From Anniella stebbinsi (lineage: Eukaryota > Chordata > Lepidosauria > Squamata > Anniellidae): a stretch of DNA of 64,000 nt. The stretch spans positions 97,310,609 to 97,374,608 of the forward strand of contig JARDYH010000003.1 in NCBI GenBank assembly GCA_029215795.1, read 5' to 3'. Shown in pieces: positions 1-13,232 of this stretch (positions are counted from its first letter, which is position 1; the number at the start of each line of letters is the position of its first letter). Position numbers and translations under genes: made by a program. The notes beneath the pieces were generated by a model. That model saw only the letters and a list, made by a program, of their open reading frames with translations, had not been told where the DNA came from and did not search any database.

Positions 1-2086
1 CGTGGCATTGAACTCAGAACTCTCAATTGCAGCCTCATCCTTCTCTAAAACACAAGTAAGGGACAAACATGGAGCAGTTGGTTAATGAAAAGCCCAATTT
101 TCCACTGCCGAAGACAGTTTCTTGGCCTGGTGCAACCGAAGCCAAGAAGCATGAAAGCACTAAAACCCCATTTAGAGAGTTAATTCCATTTGAAATCCCA
201 GAAATAAATCAAAGTGTGTTGGAGGGAGGGAGAGAGTGGAGGAGGTGGGCAGGAAAGAATGATGATGAAAACAAAGTAACCAGCCAGCCAACACATGTTA
301 AGCTGGTCTCACACTAGTAATAACACAAACACAAAGGAGAAGGTGCCCCAGATCGGTGTTAATTAAGAAATTAAATTTATAAGATTCCAAGTTCAACACA
401 TTGGTTAAAAAAGAAAGAGACAAACGAAGTGCTGCAGGCTGAGAGAAATGCCAGCTCATGAACACAGCTGGCAACAAAAGTATTGAACACAGAATAGAGC
501 TAAAAGAATCCGGTGATGGATGGAGATGGGTACGTGGTAGCTTTGTGCATGTTGACACAGTGTATAAAAATTAAAAAGCATGCAAATTTTAAAAAATAAA
601 ATATAAAACAAAACAGATACAATTTTTAAAAAACAAAACAAAACAATTAAGTTGGGCAGTGCTGGTTGCCTGCTTGTCTATGGAACATGACTAGCTAAAC
701 ATTCAACACTAGAAAAAAGATGTCGCAGGAACAGACTAGTAATTTTAGAAGCATGCAGCAAAGCGGGGGAGGTGTTAGCACAGGACATCTTGCAGGTAGT
801 TTCTGATGTCCAGTATATGAAAAAGTCCTATCCAGCATTACAAGGTGTTAAGTTATGCAATATTTAGAAATATACCGCAAACTATCCATTTGCAAGAATG
901 GGAAAAGATGATGAAGTGAGTAAAGGGTCTCATACAAAGGGAAAAAAGCAGTACAGAAAGCAGTGGCTGGGTTATTAAAATAATGTACATGGGATGGAGA
1001 ATTGCGTTTAAAAGGAAAAAAATACAAAACGCAAGTGGGGACTTTTCACATGCAGCAGACATAAAATAAGAGCATAAGTCCAGAGAACAAAGACAAAATG
1101 GATTAGACAACAGGGTACTTATGCGCCATTGCAGACATTTGCATCCTTACAGCGATGTCCAAATTGCAGACATCACTGAAGTCAGCAAACACTAGGTAGA
1201 CGGGAGAAGGAAGTGTAGAAGGAATCAGAGGAAGTGGAGGCAGCTGGCAGGTTTGATCTGTGGTAACACTAAATGGTTGAGTTGTAAGAAGACATTGTTC
1301 TAAGAAGAAACCAAGTTCTAGATGGGATCAGGCTGCAATAGAGGCTTTGGTTTGAGGTTGTTTGTTTTTCGTTTAATATATTTTTTTCCAGAAATTATTA
1401 ATGAACATCAGGTATCAGACAAGACAGGCAATCAGGAACCATCACCAGAAAGCAGGAATAAAAATGAAAACAAAACAAAACTTTAAAAATATCTAACAGA
1501 AGAAGCTACTCAGAAGGAGAAGGAAAAGGAGGGAGGGGGAAACCAACACAAGCCAGCAATATGCGACTTACATCACAGGAACAGAAAATGTAACATGAAG
1601 TCATATTATATAGCAACATTGCAAAAATGGAGCCAGGGTGGGGAGTGCAGTTTTCAACAGTTCAAAAGTTATTCTAATGCCAGATCACATAAACAAACAT
1701 CACCCTAAAATTCTAGTAGAGGGAAATTTAACCAAAACCTACTTATTGTCAACTCCCTCAATGAAACCTGTATCTAAATTGCCAATCCTGCAACAACTCT
1801 ACATGGCCCTCTGCAGTTGTGCATAATATGTGCGCATACTTATGGGGATAAGACCCAGGTATTCAAAATAAAACTAAGAGAAACCCAAGAATAAGTGGAA
1901 CACAGTCAGTATTATAACAGCTATATTTTAACCATAATTAGATTTGTTTTTAATAAAGGCAGAAGGGCCTCAGCCCTGCACTCAAATCTGCTTGCTTCAT
2001 CCATGGAGTACCAAGCTGATTGTACTAAGTATATGCTTAGCAATGGGACTATTTGAATGGTTTCTGTTCCAGAATCATGACTCTGT
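1..2086. other. Intronic DNA, no recognised feature
   Basis: This is AT-rich sequence with short A-runs and no long or conserved reading frame. It is presumably SCUBE2 intron downstream of the 4367-4483 exon. I see no repeat family or exon in it. Confidence 0.5.
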
Positions 2087-2195
2087 GAGCCTATCTACAC
2101 TACTGCTTTAAAACGGTTTATAACAGTTGTAAACTGGTTAATAACCAGTTTAAAACTGTTATAAACCGTTTTAAAGCAGCAGTGTAGATAGGCTC
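2087..2195. repeat. 109-bp palindromic MITE (GAGCCTATCTACACT family)
   Basis: This is an almost perfect fold-back. It starts GAGCCTATCTACACTACTGC and ends with the reverse complement (GCAGTGTAGATAGGCTC), and the arms meet at CTGGTTAATAACCAG. A related copy is at 35984-36123, and another, split by an insertion, is at 53270-54365. The structure fits a non-autonomous DNA element. I could not identify a clear target duplication. Confidence 0.8.
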
Positions 2196-4366
2196 TGCGT
2201 ATACATAATCAAAGTTTGTTGAAAGAATATTGGATTTCTTCAGTTCAACAGAATTTAATGTAATATACGTTTGATGGAAGCATACAGTTATCCATGTCAC
2301 CGTATGTTAATTTCACCACAGAAAGGTGTTAATTTCACACCTTTAATTAATCAAAATTCTAAGTTTTAAAGAAGAGATGCTGTGTAAACGATAGAGTGAT
2401 GGCTTTCAGAATACAAATTTTGTGGGAATATTTTTTATTAACTTTGTATGATTAGATGTGAGTCACTGAAAATTGGTCTTTATCTTGTTCAGTGTTTCAT
2501 TTTCAGGTTCTACTGGCAATTACTATTGGACTCTCTAGTTTTCAAAACTGTAAACTGTTACACTTAAAACATTAAGTAAACTTGCTTTCACATTTTGCCA
2601 TGCCTAATAGCAAATTATGAACAGAATCCAGCCAAAGAGCCCCATGGATTTTAAGTGCCACGGATTTCTGTGGGAAAGAGATAAGTATGCAATCATCTCA
2701 CCCACTGAGATCAATTAGGACTTAGCTTAACTTGGCTAGATAATGTCCTGCGTTCTTACTGTACAAAGAATAGAAAGGCAGTAAGAGCAGTCATTAAGTA
2801 ATTATCAGAACAATTCAATCGGAATTAAGTTTAATTTCAATGAGAGATATTTAAACCCATGCTTGAATCTCCTACTGAAATTAACGGGGCTAAAAAGTGC
2901 TTACAAGTACTATGGTGGGGGGAGGTTGAACATTTCAAGTCCCACTAATTTCATTTAGACAGTTAAGCACATCTCTCCACCTAAATCAATGGGACTTACA
3001 AGTGTGTAGCACTGGCTGCTATTTTAAAAATATATATTGTTACATTGGTGTAAAATTTTAGATTGGTGTAAATTTCTGGAGGAAATTTAAAAAATGTATC
3101 TCATTAAACTGAACCAAGTGCACCCATTACTACCATATATAAAATCTTCTGTTCATTCTAAGCTTGCAACCACAATCAACTCTAGACAAAAACAACATCA
3201 ACCCTCAACAGACAATATTTTGCTTTGTATGACACTTATATGATGATACAAAATGGTCCAAATGATTACTCCATGTCAGAAAACTTTTGTTACACATAAT
3301 TCATATGCTTTAGTTCCAGTGAAATAACTTTTCTTTGAAATTCGAACTCCACCTCTCACATTGCCCAGATGTCCTGGCCATATCCATTAGTGCTCAGGTT
3401 TTCATGATGGGAGTTCAATACAGTCAGTAGTTACTATATTCATTTTACTGTGAATATATAACAAACTTGCTTAAACAACTGCTTGCTCAATATACACAGC
3501 ACAGCTTTTAAAAACAGTAACTTAATTAATAAAGATGTTTGCTCCCTTTTTCCAATGAGCAGGAATGCTTCACAAAATTACAAAAATGCTCATTTAGAAT
3601 ATGTAGCAATCAACATGGGTAGCTGTTAATCATACAACCAGGTGAGTCCTGTTTCACATGGCAAGCTGTTTTTGAAGTGATTCCTCACATATTCTGGATG
3701 TTTATCACTAAAATCACCACTTCTCTTTTTTTGGAGTTAAAATCCACCAGAACACATGCAGAGAGCCACTCACACAAATGAGTTGGCGGGTTGGATTCTG
3801 GTCACATAGTTGTGATAAGAATGCATGCCCATGGGTCACTGCATGTTTAAAAATGTATTTTACACATAAAAGAAATAATGATTCCTGTTAGCATTTCCCT
3901 CAGAAAAACAATTACTAAAAAGTTCTTATCACAATGGAAATAGTTTATGCTCCAAAATCTTAGCTACGGTTAACAGAATATTCCAGATATATACTTCTGG
4001 TTAGTTGTACTTTTGTTCATGAACAGACAAGTGTTCTTGCTCTTGCACTGAACAAGAAGAGAGAAGGGGAAAGAAATTATGTGCATTTGCCAGTATGTAG
4101 TAGTATATAAAATACAATTGTAGAGTATTTATACATACATACACAAACATATATGTAGAAGTTATACGAAGTTATATACGAAGTTATTAAACGGTGCCAA
4201 GTCCTTAAACAACAAATATATTATAGCTTTTAACTGCTGGGTTTCCATGACTTTCACAAACCCAATCCTACTAAAAAAGATAAAGAGTTGATTACACTTT
4301 CTTTTAAACAGTATTTCCATTCACAAAATACAAACACACACTTATACTATTTAGAGAGGTACTTAC
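2196..4366. other. Intronic DNA between palindrome and SCUBE2 exon
   Basis: This is AT-rich single-copy-looking sequence with TA-rich stretches near 4110-4180. There is no further EGF exon on the minus strand and no recognised repeat family. Conserved non-coding sequence cannot be excluded without alignment. Confidence 0.5.
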
Positions 4367-4483
4367 CAATGCATGTTCGGCCATCCGAGTGTAGGGCGTA
4401 CTTCTGATGACAACCGCATACAGGACCAGTATCTGTGTCATCACAGGTGTGTTGGCAGCCTCCATTTCCATAGTTACAGGTTA
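4367..4483 (-). CDS. SCUBE2: SCUBE2 internal exon (next EGF-like module)
   Basis: This 117-bp exon encodes the following EGF-like module: [24 protein letters not shown], then [14 protein letters not shown], again with six cysteines. The [10 protein letters not shown] stretch is what I recall for SCUBE2; SCUBE1 and SCUBE3 differ there. The donor GTAAGT begins at 4366 and is near consensus. The acceptor AG is at 4485-4484. It is preceded by a poor pyrimidine tract (a G-run and an A-rich segment), so it looks weak. The exon is phase 1 at both ends, so skipping it would keep the frame and delete exactly one EGF module. No further exon is visible in 1-4366. Later modules (the one starting ETCAVNNGGC in human) should lie downstream on the minus strand, outside the window. 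Confidence 0.9.
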
Positions 4484-4834
4484 CTAGTTATTCCCCCAAA
4501 AATATGTGTGCATATATATGTATGAATAAAACAACAATGAAACCCATTAGTTTCTTTGTGGGGGGATGGGGGGCAATTTTAGGCAAACAGAATAAATTAT
4601 TTTTTAAGGCAATGCATATAACAACATAGCAATATTACCAATATAGTTGTTTCTAGTATATCCTATCCTTATCAAACAGCAATATTCTAAGCAGCCATTA
4701 GTCCTGTGCAGATGATCAAAATATATAGCCTGCACGTGTAGGATTATGCCAATTATCCCACTCTGACTTGCTGGACCTCCACAAGTTGAAGATTCAGCCT
4801 GCACTGGTTGTATATGTTGTGTTAGGAATCTGCT

Positions 4835-5060
4835 GTCCTTGTTCCCTCACTGCTCAAGGCCCGTTCTAGAAGAAGTCTACATATATACACTCTAAAAATG
4901 TAATGGTGTGGATCGTGTTTGGATCCTATTTGAATTATGATGTATGCAAATAAGGTCCAAATACATGATCCACACGGTCAATCTTTTAGAGCGTATCTAT
5001 GTAAACTCCTTCCAGAAAGGGCCTTGAAAGGGCATTGAGCAGCGACAGAGCAAGGGCAGT
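4835..5060. repeat. Fold-back DNA element, about 225 bp
   Basis: The two halves are inverted repeats: CTGCTCAAGGCCCG...AGTCTACATATATAC on the left and the complement of ACTCCTTCCAGAAAGGGCC...TTGAGCAG on the right. They flank a core in which GGTGTGGATCGTGTTTGGA pairs with the complement of CCAAATACATGATCCACAC. This is MITE-like and non-coding. Confidence 0.7.
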
Positions 5061-5746
5061 GGACTCTTCTCACACTTTGACAATCTGCACTGTTCTATTG
5101 TCTCACCCGTGCCATAATTAAAAGAGAATGTAGGATTATTTTTCTTTCACCCTTCGTATCTGTGATAAATACAGCATGAAGAAATATATTTTCCTGTCCT
5201 GGAGAGGGCATTGTTCTTTTCCAGCTGTGCTTTAACCTACAATTCCAGAAATGACTACTCCAGACCACAAGCGCAAAAAACATACCAGCTATCAAATCTG
5301 CTTTTATTATTAGTTCTTCAGGATAGTAAAACATTTTATAATAAATAAGGAAGTGTGTTAACTTAATTTTGGTTCACCCCTCCTTCCTTTTTAACATTTC
5401 ATTGACTCAAAGGTATGGCTATTTAGCAACTTCCTAATTTGAGGGGGCAGAGATTTTGTGTTTACAGCTTTTTCTGCCAAACCTAAGTGAGTAGCCTGAA
5501 GGGAGAGTCCACTGTGGTAATCCAGAATACATAGGCCATGGTAAAGGCAATGATGTCTTTGTACACTATCCATCTTTGACTACCATAGTACAATATGTAA
5601 AATGGTGTTGTGTATCGACTAGGAGTTTGAGATGCAAGCTGGTTCAAGTCTCTCCTAGCCATGAACTCAGTAGCTATGCTTAGGCTCATCTGCAACTCCC
5701 CATCTGTGATACTGGAAAAGGGGTATTTTAAGGGGTATTTTAAGGT

Positions 5747-6192
5747 TTAGAGTGCAATCCTATGGGTTGCACCCTAAGTCCCCAAACTCAGGGACTTACT
5801 ACTATCCAATGCAGGGTGGCTGCAGCATCGAGGGGATCCTCTCCTCCGTGCTCCATCCACCAGGCTTTTTCGGCTAGATGGCCAATTGTCTGGCTGGGGG
5901 CTTCGGAGGGGCTGCGCAGGGCATAGAAAGCCGTCTCAACTAGCTTCCATGATCTCCTTCCCTCCCTGCCCCTGGGACTGCCCCCTTTTCACCCTCTCTT
6001 CACTCAGTTTACCGAGCACCGAGAGGCAGCAGCCGTGATTCACTCTGTGCTGGCTGCAAGGAGGCAGGGGAGGGGAGCACAGTTTACTAGCTCCCAGCTC
6101 AGAGTGCGGTCTATGAGCTCAGAGCCAGAAAACTGAAACATCCTATGTCCCCAATGCTGCCAGACTCTGTCTAAGGGACAAAGGATTGCTCC
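5747..6192. repeat. Probable non-autonomous interspersed element
   Basis: It begins AGAGTGCAATCCTATGGG. About 440 bp later it ends with GTCTAAGGGACAAAGGATTG, an approximate inverted match to that start. The interior is GC-richer than its surroundings (CTCC- and CAGG-rich). The boundaries are tentative. Confidence 0.5.
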
Positions 6193-6246
6193 CTTCCTTA
6201 GTTAATATGACTGTAGCAAATTGAGCACATTGTAAAAGTGTATACC

Positions 6247-6315
6247 ATCTATCTATCTATCTATCTATCTATCATCTATCTATCTATCAATCAATCAATC
6301 AATCAATCAATCAAC
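6247..6315. repeat. Tetranucleotide microsatellite (CTAT)n then (CAAT)n
   Basis: A compound array of CTAT units passes directly into CAAT units. It is likely length-polymorphic. Confidence 0.95.
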
Positions 6316-6944
6316 TATCCATCCACCAAGGACTATAGACACATAAAATAGCTTAGAAAAATCAGACCTAGCTTCCTACCACGACCCTGACTGCCATAGT
6401 GCATTGCTCCAGCAACCCAATTCACAGGTAATATATGTAATTATGGACTTAACCTTAGATAGACAATGAGGATAGCTCGTGAAAAAATTTACACATTAAA
6501 GTAAGTCCAAAATCTGGAGAACAAGTGAAACCTGCAACAAAATGTTGCAGTGCATCTTCTCTGCTAATAGGAGTGCTCCTGTTTAGGTCGGCCTTTGCCT
6601 CCAAGCAGGCATTCCACTGTCCCTCCACTGCCTGGTCTTCCATTAATCTTTTCCAACTGACATGCAACATTCCATGGCTTAGAATGCTCTGTCCTTTTAG
6701 GGGTTCTTTGGTCTAATGGTGTGTGTGTGTGCGTGTGTATGTTTGATATGATTTGTTGCACTTCTGCAAACTGCAGGGTTACCCCTCGCCACCTTTCTCA
6801 ATTTGCCTTCAATCCTCAACAGCTGAGCTCATTATTAATGATGATAACACATATGCTGGCAATCCTTGATGTATTTTATGAATGTGCGAAAATAATGCAT
6901 ATTTCCCATATTTTGAATGTAAACCATTGAATGCTGTCTGAAGA

Positions 6945-7290
6945 CAGTTTTGGGGTGCATAAGGACAAGCAGGCTGAACCTAAAGACAGTGTTCCTGTGG
7001 TTTGGGAAAGTGTGCAGCCTAGCATGGAGGGATGGGGCTGCACTCCCTCTGAAGAGGCAGGTATGCAGGTGAGGCAGGCTCCTGGACCCAGCGCTCTTGA
7101 TGGAAGCGCAAGTGGCAGCTGTGGCCAGGAGTGCTTTTACCAATTTCATCTGGCTCACCAACTGCGGCCCAGATATCCTATCTGATCCAGTGATTCATCA
7201 TTGCACCGCACTCTCCATGGGACTGGCTTCAAAGGTGGTTTGGGAAATTCAATTGGCACAAATTGCAGCAGCAAAGTTGGTGTGAGCTAG
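6945..7290 (+). mobile_element. Degraded L2-like LINE fragment (reverse transcriptase C-terminal part)
   Basis: Across shifting frames the plus strand shows the L2 order: VWESVQPSMEG, a Leu-Pro-Leu-Lys block, LLDPALLMEAQVAAVARSA, FYQFHLAHQLRP, then a block near 7190-7285 ending QLAQIAAAKLV. This corresponds to the region just after the YADD motif in the better-preserved copies at 10-17 kb. Frameshifts and a missing 5' end mark it as a dead remnant. Confidence 0.8.
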
Positions 7291-8089
7291 GTAAATGGAA
7301 GGTGTGATATCGGTTAATTACCAACTAGTGTAAAGCTTATATCGCCATGGGTGGTAGTAATTTGAAGGTGAAATATACTGTTCTTTGACTCCTGCTGTCA
7401 GTCCTCCAGAAGCTGTATGGGGGTTACTTTCTTTCAATGCAACTCAGGACTTTTGGCCCTCGCTTCCTCACACACATATTGTTGCTGAATAACATTCACT
7501 TCTTCCCCTCAGGCCTCAAGCCTACCTCCTTCTCTCTTCACCCACATTTTAAAACCTGGCATTTCCTAGAGCCATTTCGTTTCCTCTGCCTCCCCTGCTT
7601 TGCTGCCACCTTCACCACCATTCCAACTGTCAATGTGGCTACTCTGAGAGCAGGCTCAATTTGCAAAGCCTAATAAGGCCTTCCCTCCCTCCATACCCAC
7701 CTTTGTGTTTTTCTCCTGGTGCGCCTGTGTAGCGTGGGTCTACATGGGAACTGTAGTTCGCCCCACTGCATCGGGCTCCTGGCCAGGGCATTGAAACATA
7801 CACTTTGGCATTTAAAAATAAGTTTTGAACTTTTTCGGGAGGTTCAAAATGTTCTGCACGTCTACACTGCTCAAGCTTCAGAGGGTTTTTCTTTTAAAAA
7901 ATGAGCAAAATCAGTCTGGTAGATTTCTAGTAATACACCATAAACCATTATATCTTTATATATGACTAAAATGACCGCCTGGTTGTTTCCTAAATTGCTT
8001 GGGATCTGGCTATCTGAAAGACTATCTGCACCTGTACAAACCTGTCTGTACATTTAATTCAATGTCTGCAACCCTGCTTCTGGGCCCAT

Positions 8090-8470
8090 CATTAAAGTAA
8101 GTTAGACTAATGGGCATCAGGAACAGGGTATTCTCAGCGGTGGCCCCATATTTGTGGAATTCGCTCCCTGCCCTGAGGTTTATGCAGCTCCATCATTATC
8201 CGTTTTAAACAAACAAACAAATAAACAAACATCAAAGCCTTTTAAATTTAAATTTGTGGTTTTGAAAAAAGGCTTTCCTATAGATACTTAGTACTGTTCA
8301 TTGTAGAGGTGCTTGTGCATAAATTTTAAGAGTGGTGATTTTATATTGGTATTGCCATTTATTTATTTATTTATTTATTGCATTTTTATACCACCCAATA
8401 TTTTATGTATTGTTTGTACACAACCTTGTGAGTGCTTTAAGTCCTGAAAAGTGGTTTAAACTCTGCTTGT
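8090..8470 (+). mobile_element. L2/CR1-type LINE 3' end with a TTTA tract inside
   Basis: Around 8120-8210 the plus strand encodes a degenerate FSAVAPYLWNSLP-like segment, typical of the last part of L2 ORF2, followed by a 3'UTR-like AT-rich stretch. At 8358-8405 a (TTTA)n run plus ATTGCATTTTTATACC looks like the reversed tail of a second L2 copy. Confidence 0.65.
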
Positions 8471-10402
8471 AAATACATAAACCACATTTAGGTGGTTGTC
8501 AACATTTGCCAGTGCATATATCTTTGGACATTCACAATATTGTTCTAGGATTGCCAACCATAACGTAAGTGTTTATTCATTGAATTCTGGATATTGTAGT
8601 ATAACATGTATTGCATACACACACACACATACACACACAGGGATATACTGCATGCCAAGAAGCAACATGAAATTATCAGAAAAGAACGACCATTTCAAAC
8701 ACTCAGAAGTCAGGAAATACCAGGACTAAGTTTCTTACTGCAAGCGTCTCCCTGTCTATATTGAAAGATAAAATATTCCCACTTAAATGTCCTCTTCTTG
8801 AAATAGCTCACATAGAATATGTTTCACATTTGTTCCATTTACACCCTATCCTCATTCCAAGGAGTTAAGGGTAATGTAGATTGGGGGGGGGGGGGTTTCT
8901 ACTGGTATCTGCTAATAATCTGGAATCATGATAATAATATTCTGGACATCTGGGTAATTAACCTAGAGGATTGGGGACGTGGCAGATGTATCATAAGTGC
9001 ACACCATGACTGGAGGCCTCAATCCTTGCTGCAAACTGTTCACACTGTAAATGTGTGTCCCCTTTGCATTTCTTATTAGATGCCATGAAATGGCCAGGAC
9101 AATTTCATTCCTGATGAGGAACTGAAATGCTGGACATGGTGTGTCCAGTGATGCTGGGAAATATTGAAGCTTCATTTATGTCAATACTGTTTGTCAGGAC
9201 TGGAGGTTTACAAAAACCCAATCCAGATCCAATGTAGACCAGAGTCTAGGTTTCATGGAGTTCGCTGTCATCTCTTTTACCCCATTTTATAGGCGCAGCT
9301 ACCAGGTGAGGTAGATTAGGTTGAGAGACAGTGGCTTACCCAAGGCTACAGCTAGAACTAAGTGAGAACTTAAAGTGAAGTCTCTTTGGACAACATCCAG
9401 CAGTCTGCCACCGTAGCTGTCTTATCCATCTCTCTATTGGGGCAGATTCAGAGGTCGAGGAATAATATACAGTACTATCCGTTTTTTAAAAAAACAAAAT
9501 ATGCAGCACTTGTTACTATTTTGGGAGGAGTTGCCTTTGCTTCCAGCCAAATAGTTAAGTCCAGTGCAAGATTCCCAACTGGCTGCACAGGGCCAGTGGG
9601 GCATACTGTAGTGTTGGATTTGCTTGCAAGAAACAAGGTTCAAATCCTTGCCCAACTGTGACCTTGGGGCAATCCCCACCTCTCAGCCCAGAAATCCTAA
9701 TACAGTCAATTGATAGAATATTTCTCCATGTTTATGAATTTTACTGCTTTTGTGTGTGTGGGGGTGGAATATAAGTCTTTATCTAGTGAAGGTTTTTTTT
9801 AAAAAAAGGTGCTTCATTCACCATGCAATGTGTGTCAAATCAACTGCTTCAATTATATCTCCTGAACGACCATTTCTGATTATAAAGAGTATGTCATACG
9901 AAGGAGGCAGGGTTAAGGTTACAACCACAATTTAAGCTATGGCATTTCCTTACTTCAGAGTTCTGGCCTGGTAGTAGTAATAACATTCTTCTACCGTAAT
10001 ATTGTTGCATATTTTATACGAGTAGCCATTATCCAGCCCAAAATCAATCCACTTGGAATTCAAGATATTTTCAGGCTCCTTGGACTCAATCTTAAAATGC
10101 TTGTCTCTTTCCAAACTCTAAATAAGATTAGGTTTTTTAAATGAACTGTATGAATTCAACCCATATTTAGGAACTAAGCTGGCTTTAACACACTTAAAAA
10201 CTGCAATTGCATTATTAAGTGCTTTATTACCCAGACAACTATTTTGGTCATTATGTTGATGCAGGACCATTGAAGGAGTGTTAGCAAATTGTTCTCCGTA
10301 TATAATCAACTTTTAAAGCATGAATGATACAACAGTTTTACAAAAGACTTCCAATTATGGTTCTCCCTATTGTGGATTAGCTGTTTATGAATTTTGCATT
10401 CA

Positions 10403-12580
10403 TTTTATTTATTTATTTATTATTGCATTTTATACCTCCCAATAGCCGAAGCTCTCTGGGCGGTTTACAAAAATTAAAACCATAACAACTATTCAAAATA
10501 TAAAACAACAGTATAAAAATGTAGCATAAAAATACAATATAAGAGCACAAGCAGGATAAAACCCGAGCACCCATGCAGAAATTAACACAGATTTAAAATA
10601 CAAATTTAAAACAGCAAAATTAAAAATTAGACTAATAAACTGTTAAAATACTGAGAAAATAAAAAGGTCTTCAACTAGTATCTAAAAGAGTATAATGTAG
10701 GTGCCAGACGAAACTCTCTAGGGAGCTCATTCCACAGCCGGGGTGCCACAGCAGAGAAGGCCCTCCTCCTGGTAGCCACCTGCCTCACTTCCTTTGGCAG
10801 GGGCTCACGGAGAAGGACCCCCAAGGATGATCTTAGTGTCAGGCAGGTACATATGGGTGGAGGCGTTCCTTCAGATAACCTGGCCCCAAGTCATTTAGGG
10901 CTTTGAATGTTAATACCAGCACTTTGAATCAGGCCTGGACCTGGACAAGCAGCCAGTGAAGCTGGAAAAGGACTAGCATAATTACGGTCTCATTAACAGA
11001 CTGTTAACAGACTGGCTGCCCTGTTTTGTACCAGTTGAAGTTTCCAGACCGTTTTCATAGGCTGCCCCACATATAACGCATTGCAGTTATCCAGATGAGA
11101 GGTTATCAGAGCATGGATAACTGTAGCTAGGCTATCTCTGTTCAGATAAGGGTGCAGCTGGTATATCAGCCTAAGCTGATAAAAGTTGCTCCTTGCCACT
11201 GAGTCCACCTGTGCCTTCAGTGACAGTTCTGGATCCAGGAGCACCCCCAAACTACAAACACGATCCTTTAGGGGGAGTGCAACCCCATCCAGAACAGGTC
11301 AAACATCACCTAGCCAGACAGACGAACCACCCACAATAGTACCTCTGTCTTGAGTCTGAGTTTGTTGGCCCTCATCCGGTCCATTACCGTGCCCAGGCAC
11401 TGATTCAGAACAGCCACTGCCTCACCTGGGTTTGATGAAAAGGAGAGGTAGAGCTGGGTGTCATCCGCATATTGATGACACCTCAACCCACATCTCCAGA
11501 TAACTTCTCCCAGCGGTTTCATGTAAGTGTTGAACAGCATAGGGGATAATATAGAGCCCTGTGGAACCCCATGGCCTAGGTACCATGGCACAGAGCAATA
11601 ATCCCCCAGCACCACCTTCTGGAATCGGCCATCCAAGTAGGAGCGGAACCACTGTAACGCAGTGCCTCCAACTACCAGCCCAGACAGCCTATCCAGAAGG
11701 ATACCACGGTCAATGGTACCAAAGCCAGTGAGAGTTCCAAGAGAATCAACAGGGTCGCACTTCCCCTGTCCCTCTCCCAGTAAAGGTCATCCCACAGGGC
11801 GACCAAGGCCTGAAGCCTGATTGAAATGGAACTAGATAATCTGTTTCATTCAAGAGTGCCTGGAGTTGTCCTGCAACCATCCACTCAAGCACTTTGCCCA
11901 AGAAGGGGACATTAGCCACCGACCTATAGTTGTTAACATCCTCCGGGTCCAGGTTAGGCTTTTTCAGAAGTGGTCTGATTACTTCCTTTTTTAAAGAGGC
12001 TGGCACCACTCCCTCTCTCAGGGAGGCATTTACAACCTCCTGGACTAGCCGGAGATCCCATCTTTATTTGATGTAATGAGCCATGAAGGACAAGGGTCAA
12101 GCACACAGGTGGTCGACCGGACTTGGCCAAACACCTTGTGCACATCCTCAGGCCTCAGTAACTGAAACTCATCCAATAAAACTGGACCAGACATTGCTCT
12201 GAATGCCTCTTCTAGTGGAACTGCATTAAGTGTGGTGTCCAACTCATGACGAATCTGAGCGACTTTATCTTCGAAGTGCTGTGCAAAGTCATCACATCGT
12301 GGTATCGAGGGTTCCATCATCTCTTGCCCTGGCCCAGAGTGTAGCAGGCCACAAACCACCCAGAAAAGCTCTGCTGGACGACACTGAGAAGATGCAATGC
12401 TGGTGGAAAAGAACTGTCTCTTTGCCACCCTCACCGCCACAGAGTAAGCTTGATAGTGAGCTCTAACCTGTGTTCGATCAGACTCAGCACAAGTTTTCCC
12501 TCTCATGCATTCCAGCTGTCTCCGCTCTTGCTTCATTGCCCTCAGCTCAGGTGTATACCAAGGAGCTGGCCGGCATAACT
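10403..12580 (-). mobile_element. L2-like non-LTR retrotransposon, 5'-truncated and decayed
   Basis: Read on the minus strand from 12580 down, the blocks come in element order. First is the post-endonuclease linker (PWYTPELRAMKQERRQLE, near 12560-12500). Next is the region around LLDEFQLLRPEDVHKVF (12190-12130). Then the reverse transcriptase core: PLLKKPNLDPEDVNNYR, FQSGFRP, GVPQGSILSPMLFNTYMKP and the catalytic [12 protein letters not shown] (YADD at 11471-11460). Last come MGVLLDPELSLKAQVDSV and the 3' part, with a TAAA-type tail at 10403-10440. Stops and frameshifts split the frame into at least four pieces. The N-terminal endonuclease is absent, as expected for 5' truncation. Confidence 0.9.
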
Positions 12581-12589
12581 TGCTGGTTT

Positions 12590-13230
12590 ATGTGCCATTG
12601 TAGTACTGTGAAATTTGCAGGACAACTTCAAATACCAAAGCTGACAAATTATGGACTGTATAAAGCTATGTGTACAGAAAAAAATAATTTTGTCTATTTA
12701 AAATGTATTCTATCCCATAGTTTCAATACTGTTTGTAGGGCAACAAAACCACTCACCAACAGGACGGGAGTGAAAAAGACTTTGATATCGGTGAGCAAGG
12801 ATGCTAAAGAGAGGGAAGTGCCTGAAAAACCTGGAATAGATTTTTGGAAGAAAGTCTGTTTGGTAGTTTTGTAAGCCATTGGGAAGGATTTATTCTCTTT
12901 CCCCTCTCTGCCCTTTCTCAGAATAGTGCAGATCTGATGGGTAGATGGGAAGGACGGCCACACCATTTTAGTCTCTCTTTGGTGCTGCTCAGTTCATTTC
13001 TTTTCCTGTCCAAATTTAAGGCTGCTTCCCCATCACACAAACTCTTTCCCCCAAGACTACCCTCTTCCTGGAACTTAGCAGTAGCAGCAGCAGCAGCTAA
13101 ATAACCACTGAAACACCATAATATATCCAGAGGATGAGAACCTTCACCTCTCACCCTCAGGATATATTCCTTCCAAATACCTCCCAGTTAACAGCCTCCT
13201 TCATTCCAATTGCAGGTATGCATATTTTTA
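12590..13230. other. Spacer between two L2 copies, no recognised feature
   Basis: Open frames on both strands here show no domain I recognise and no homology to the neighbouring LINEs. There is a short CAG-type run at 13081-13098. Probably unique intronic DNA. Confidence 0.45.
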
Positions 13231-13232
13231 AG

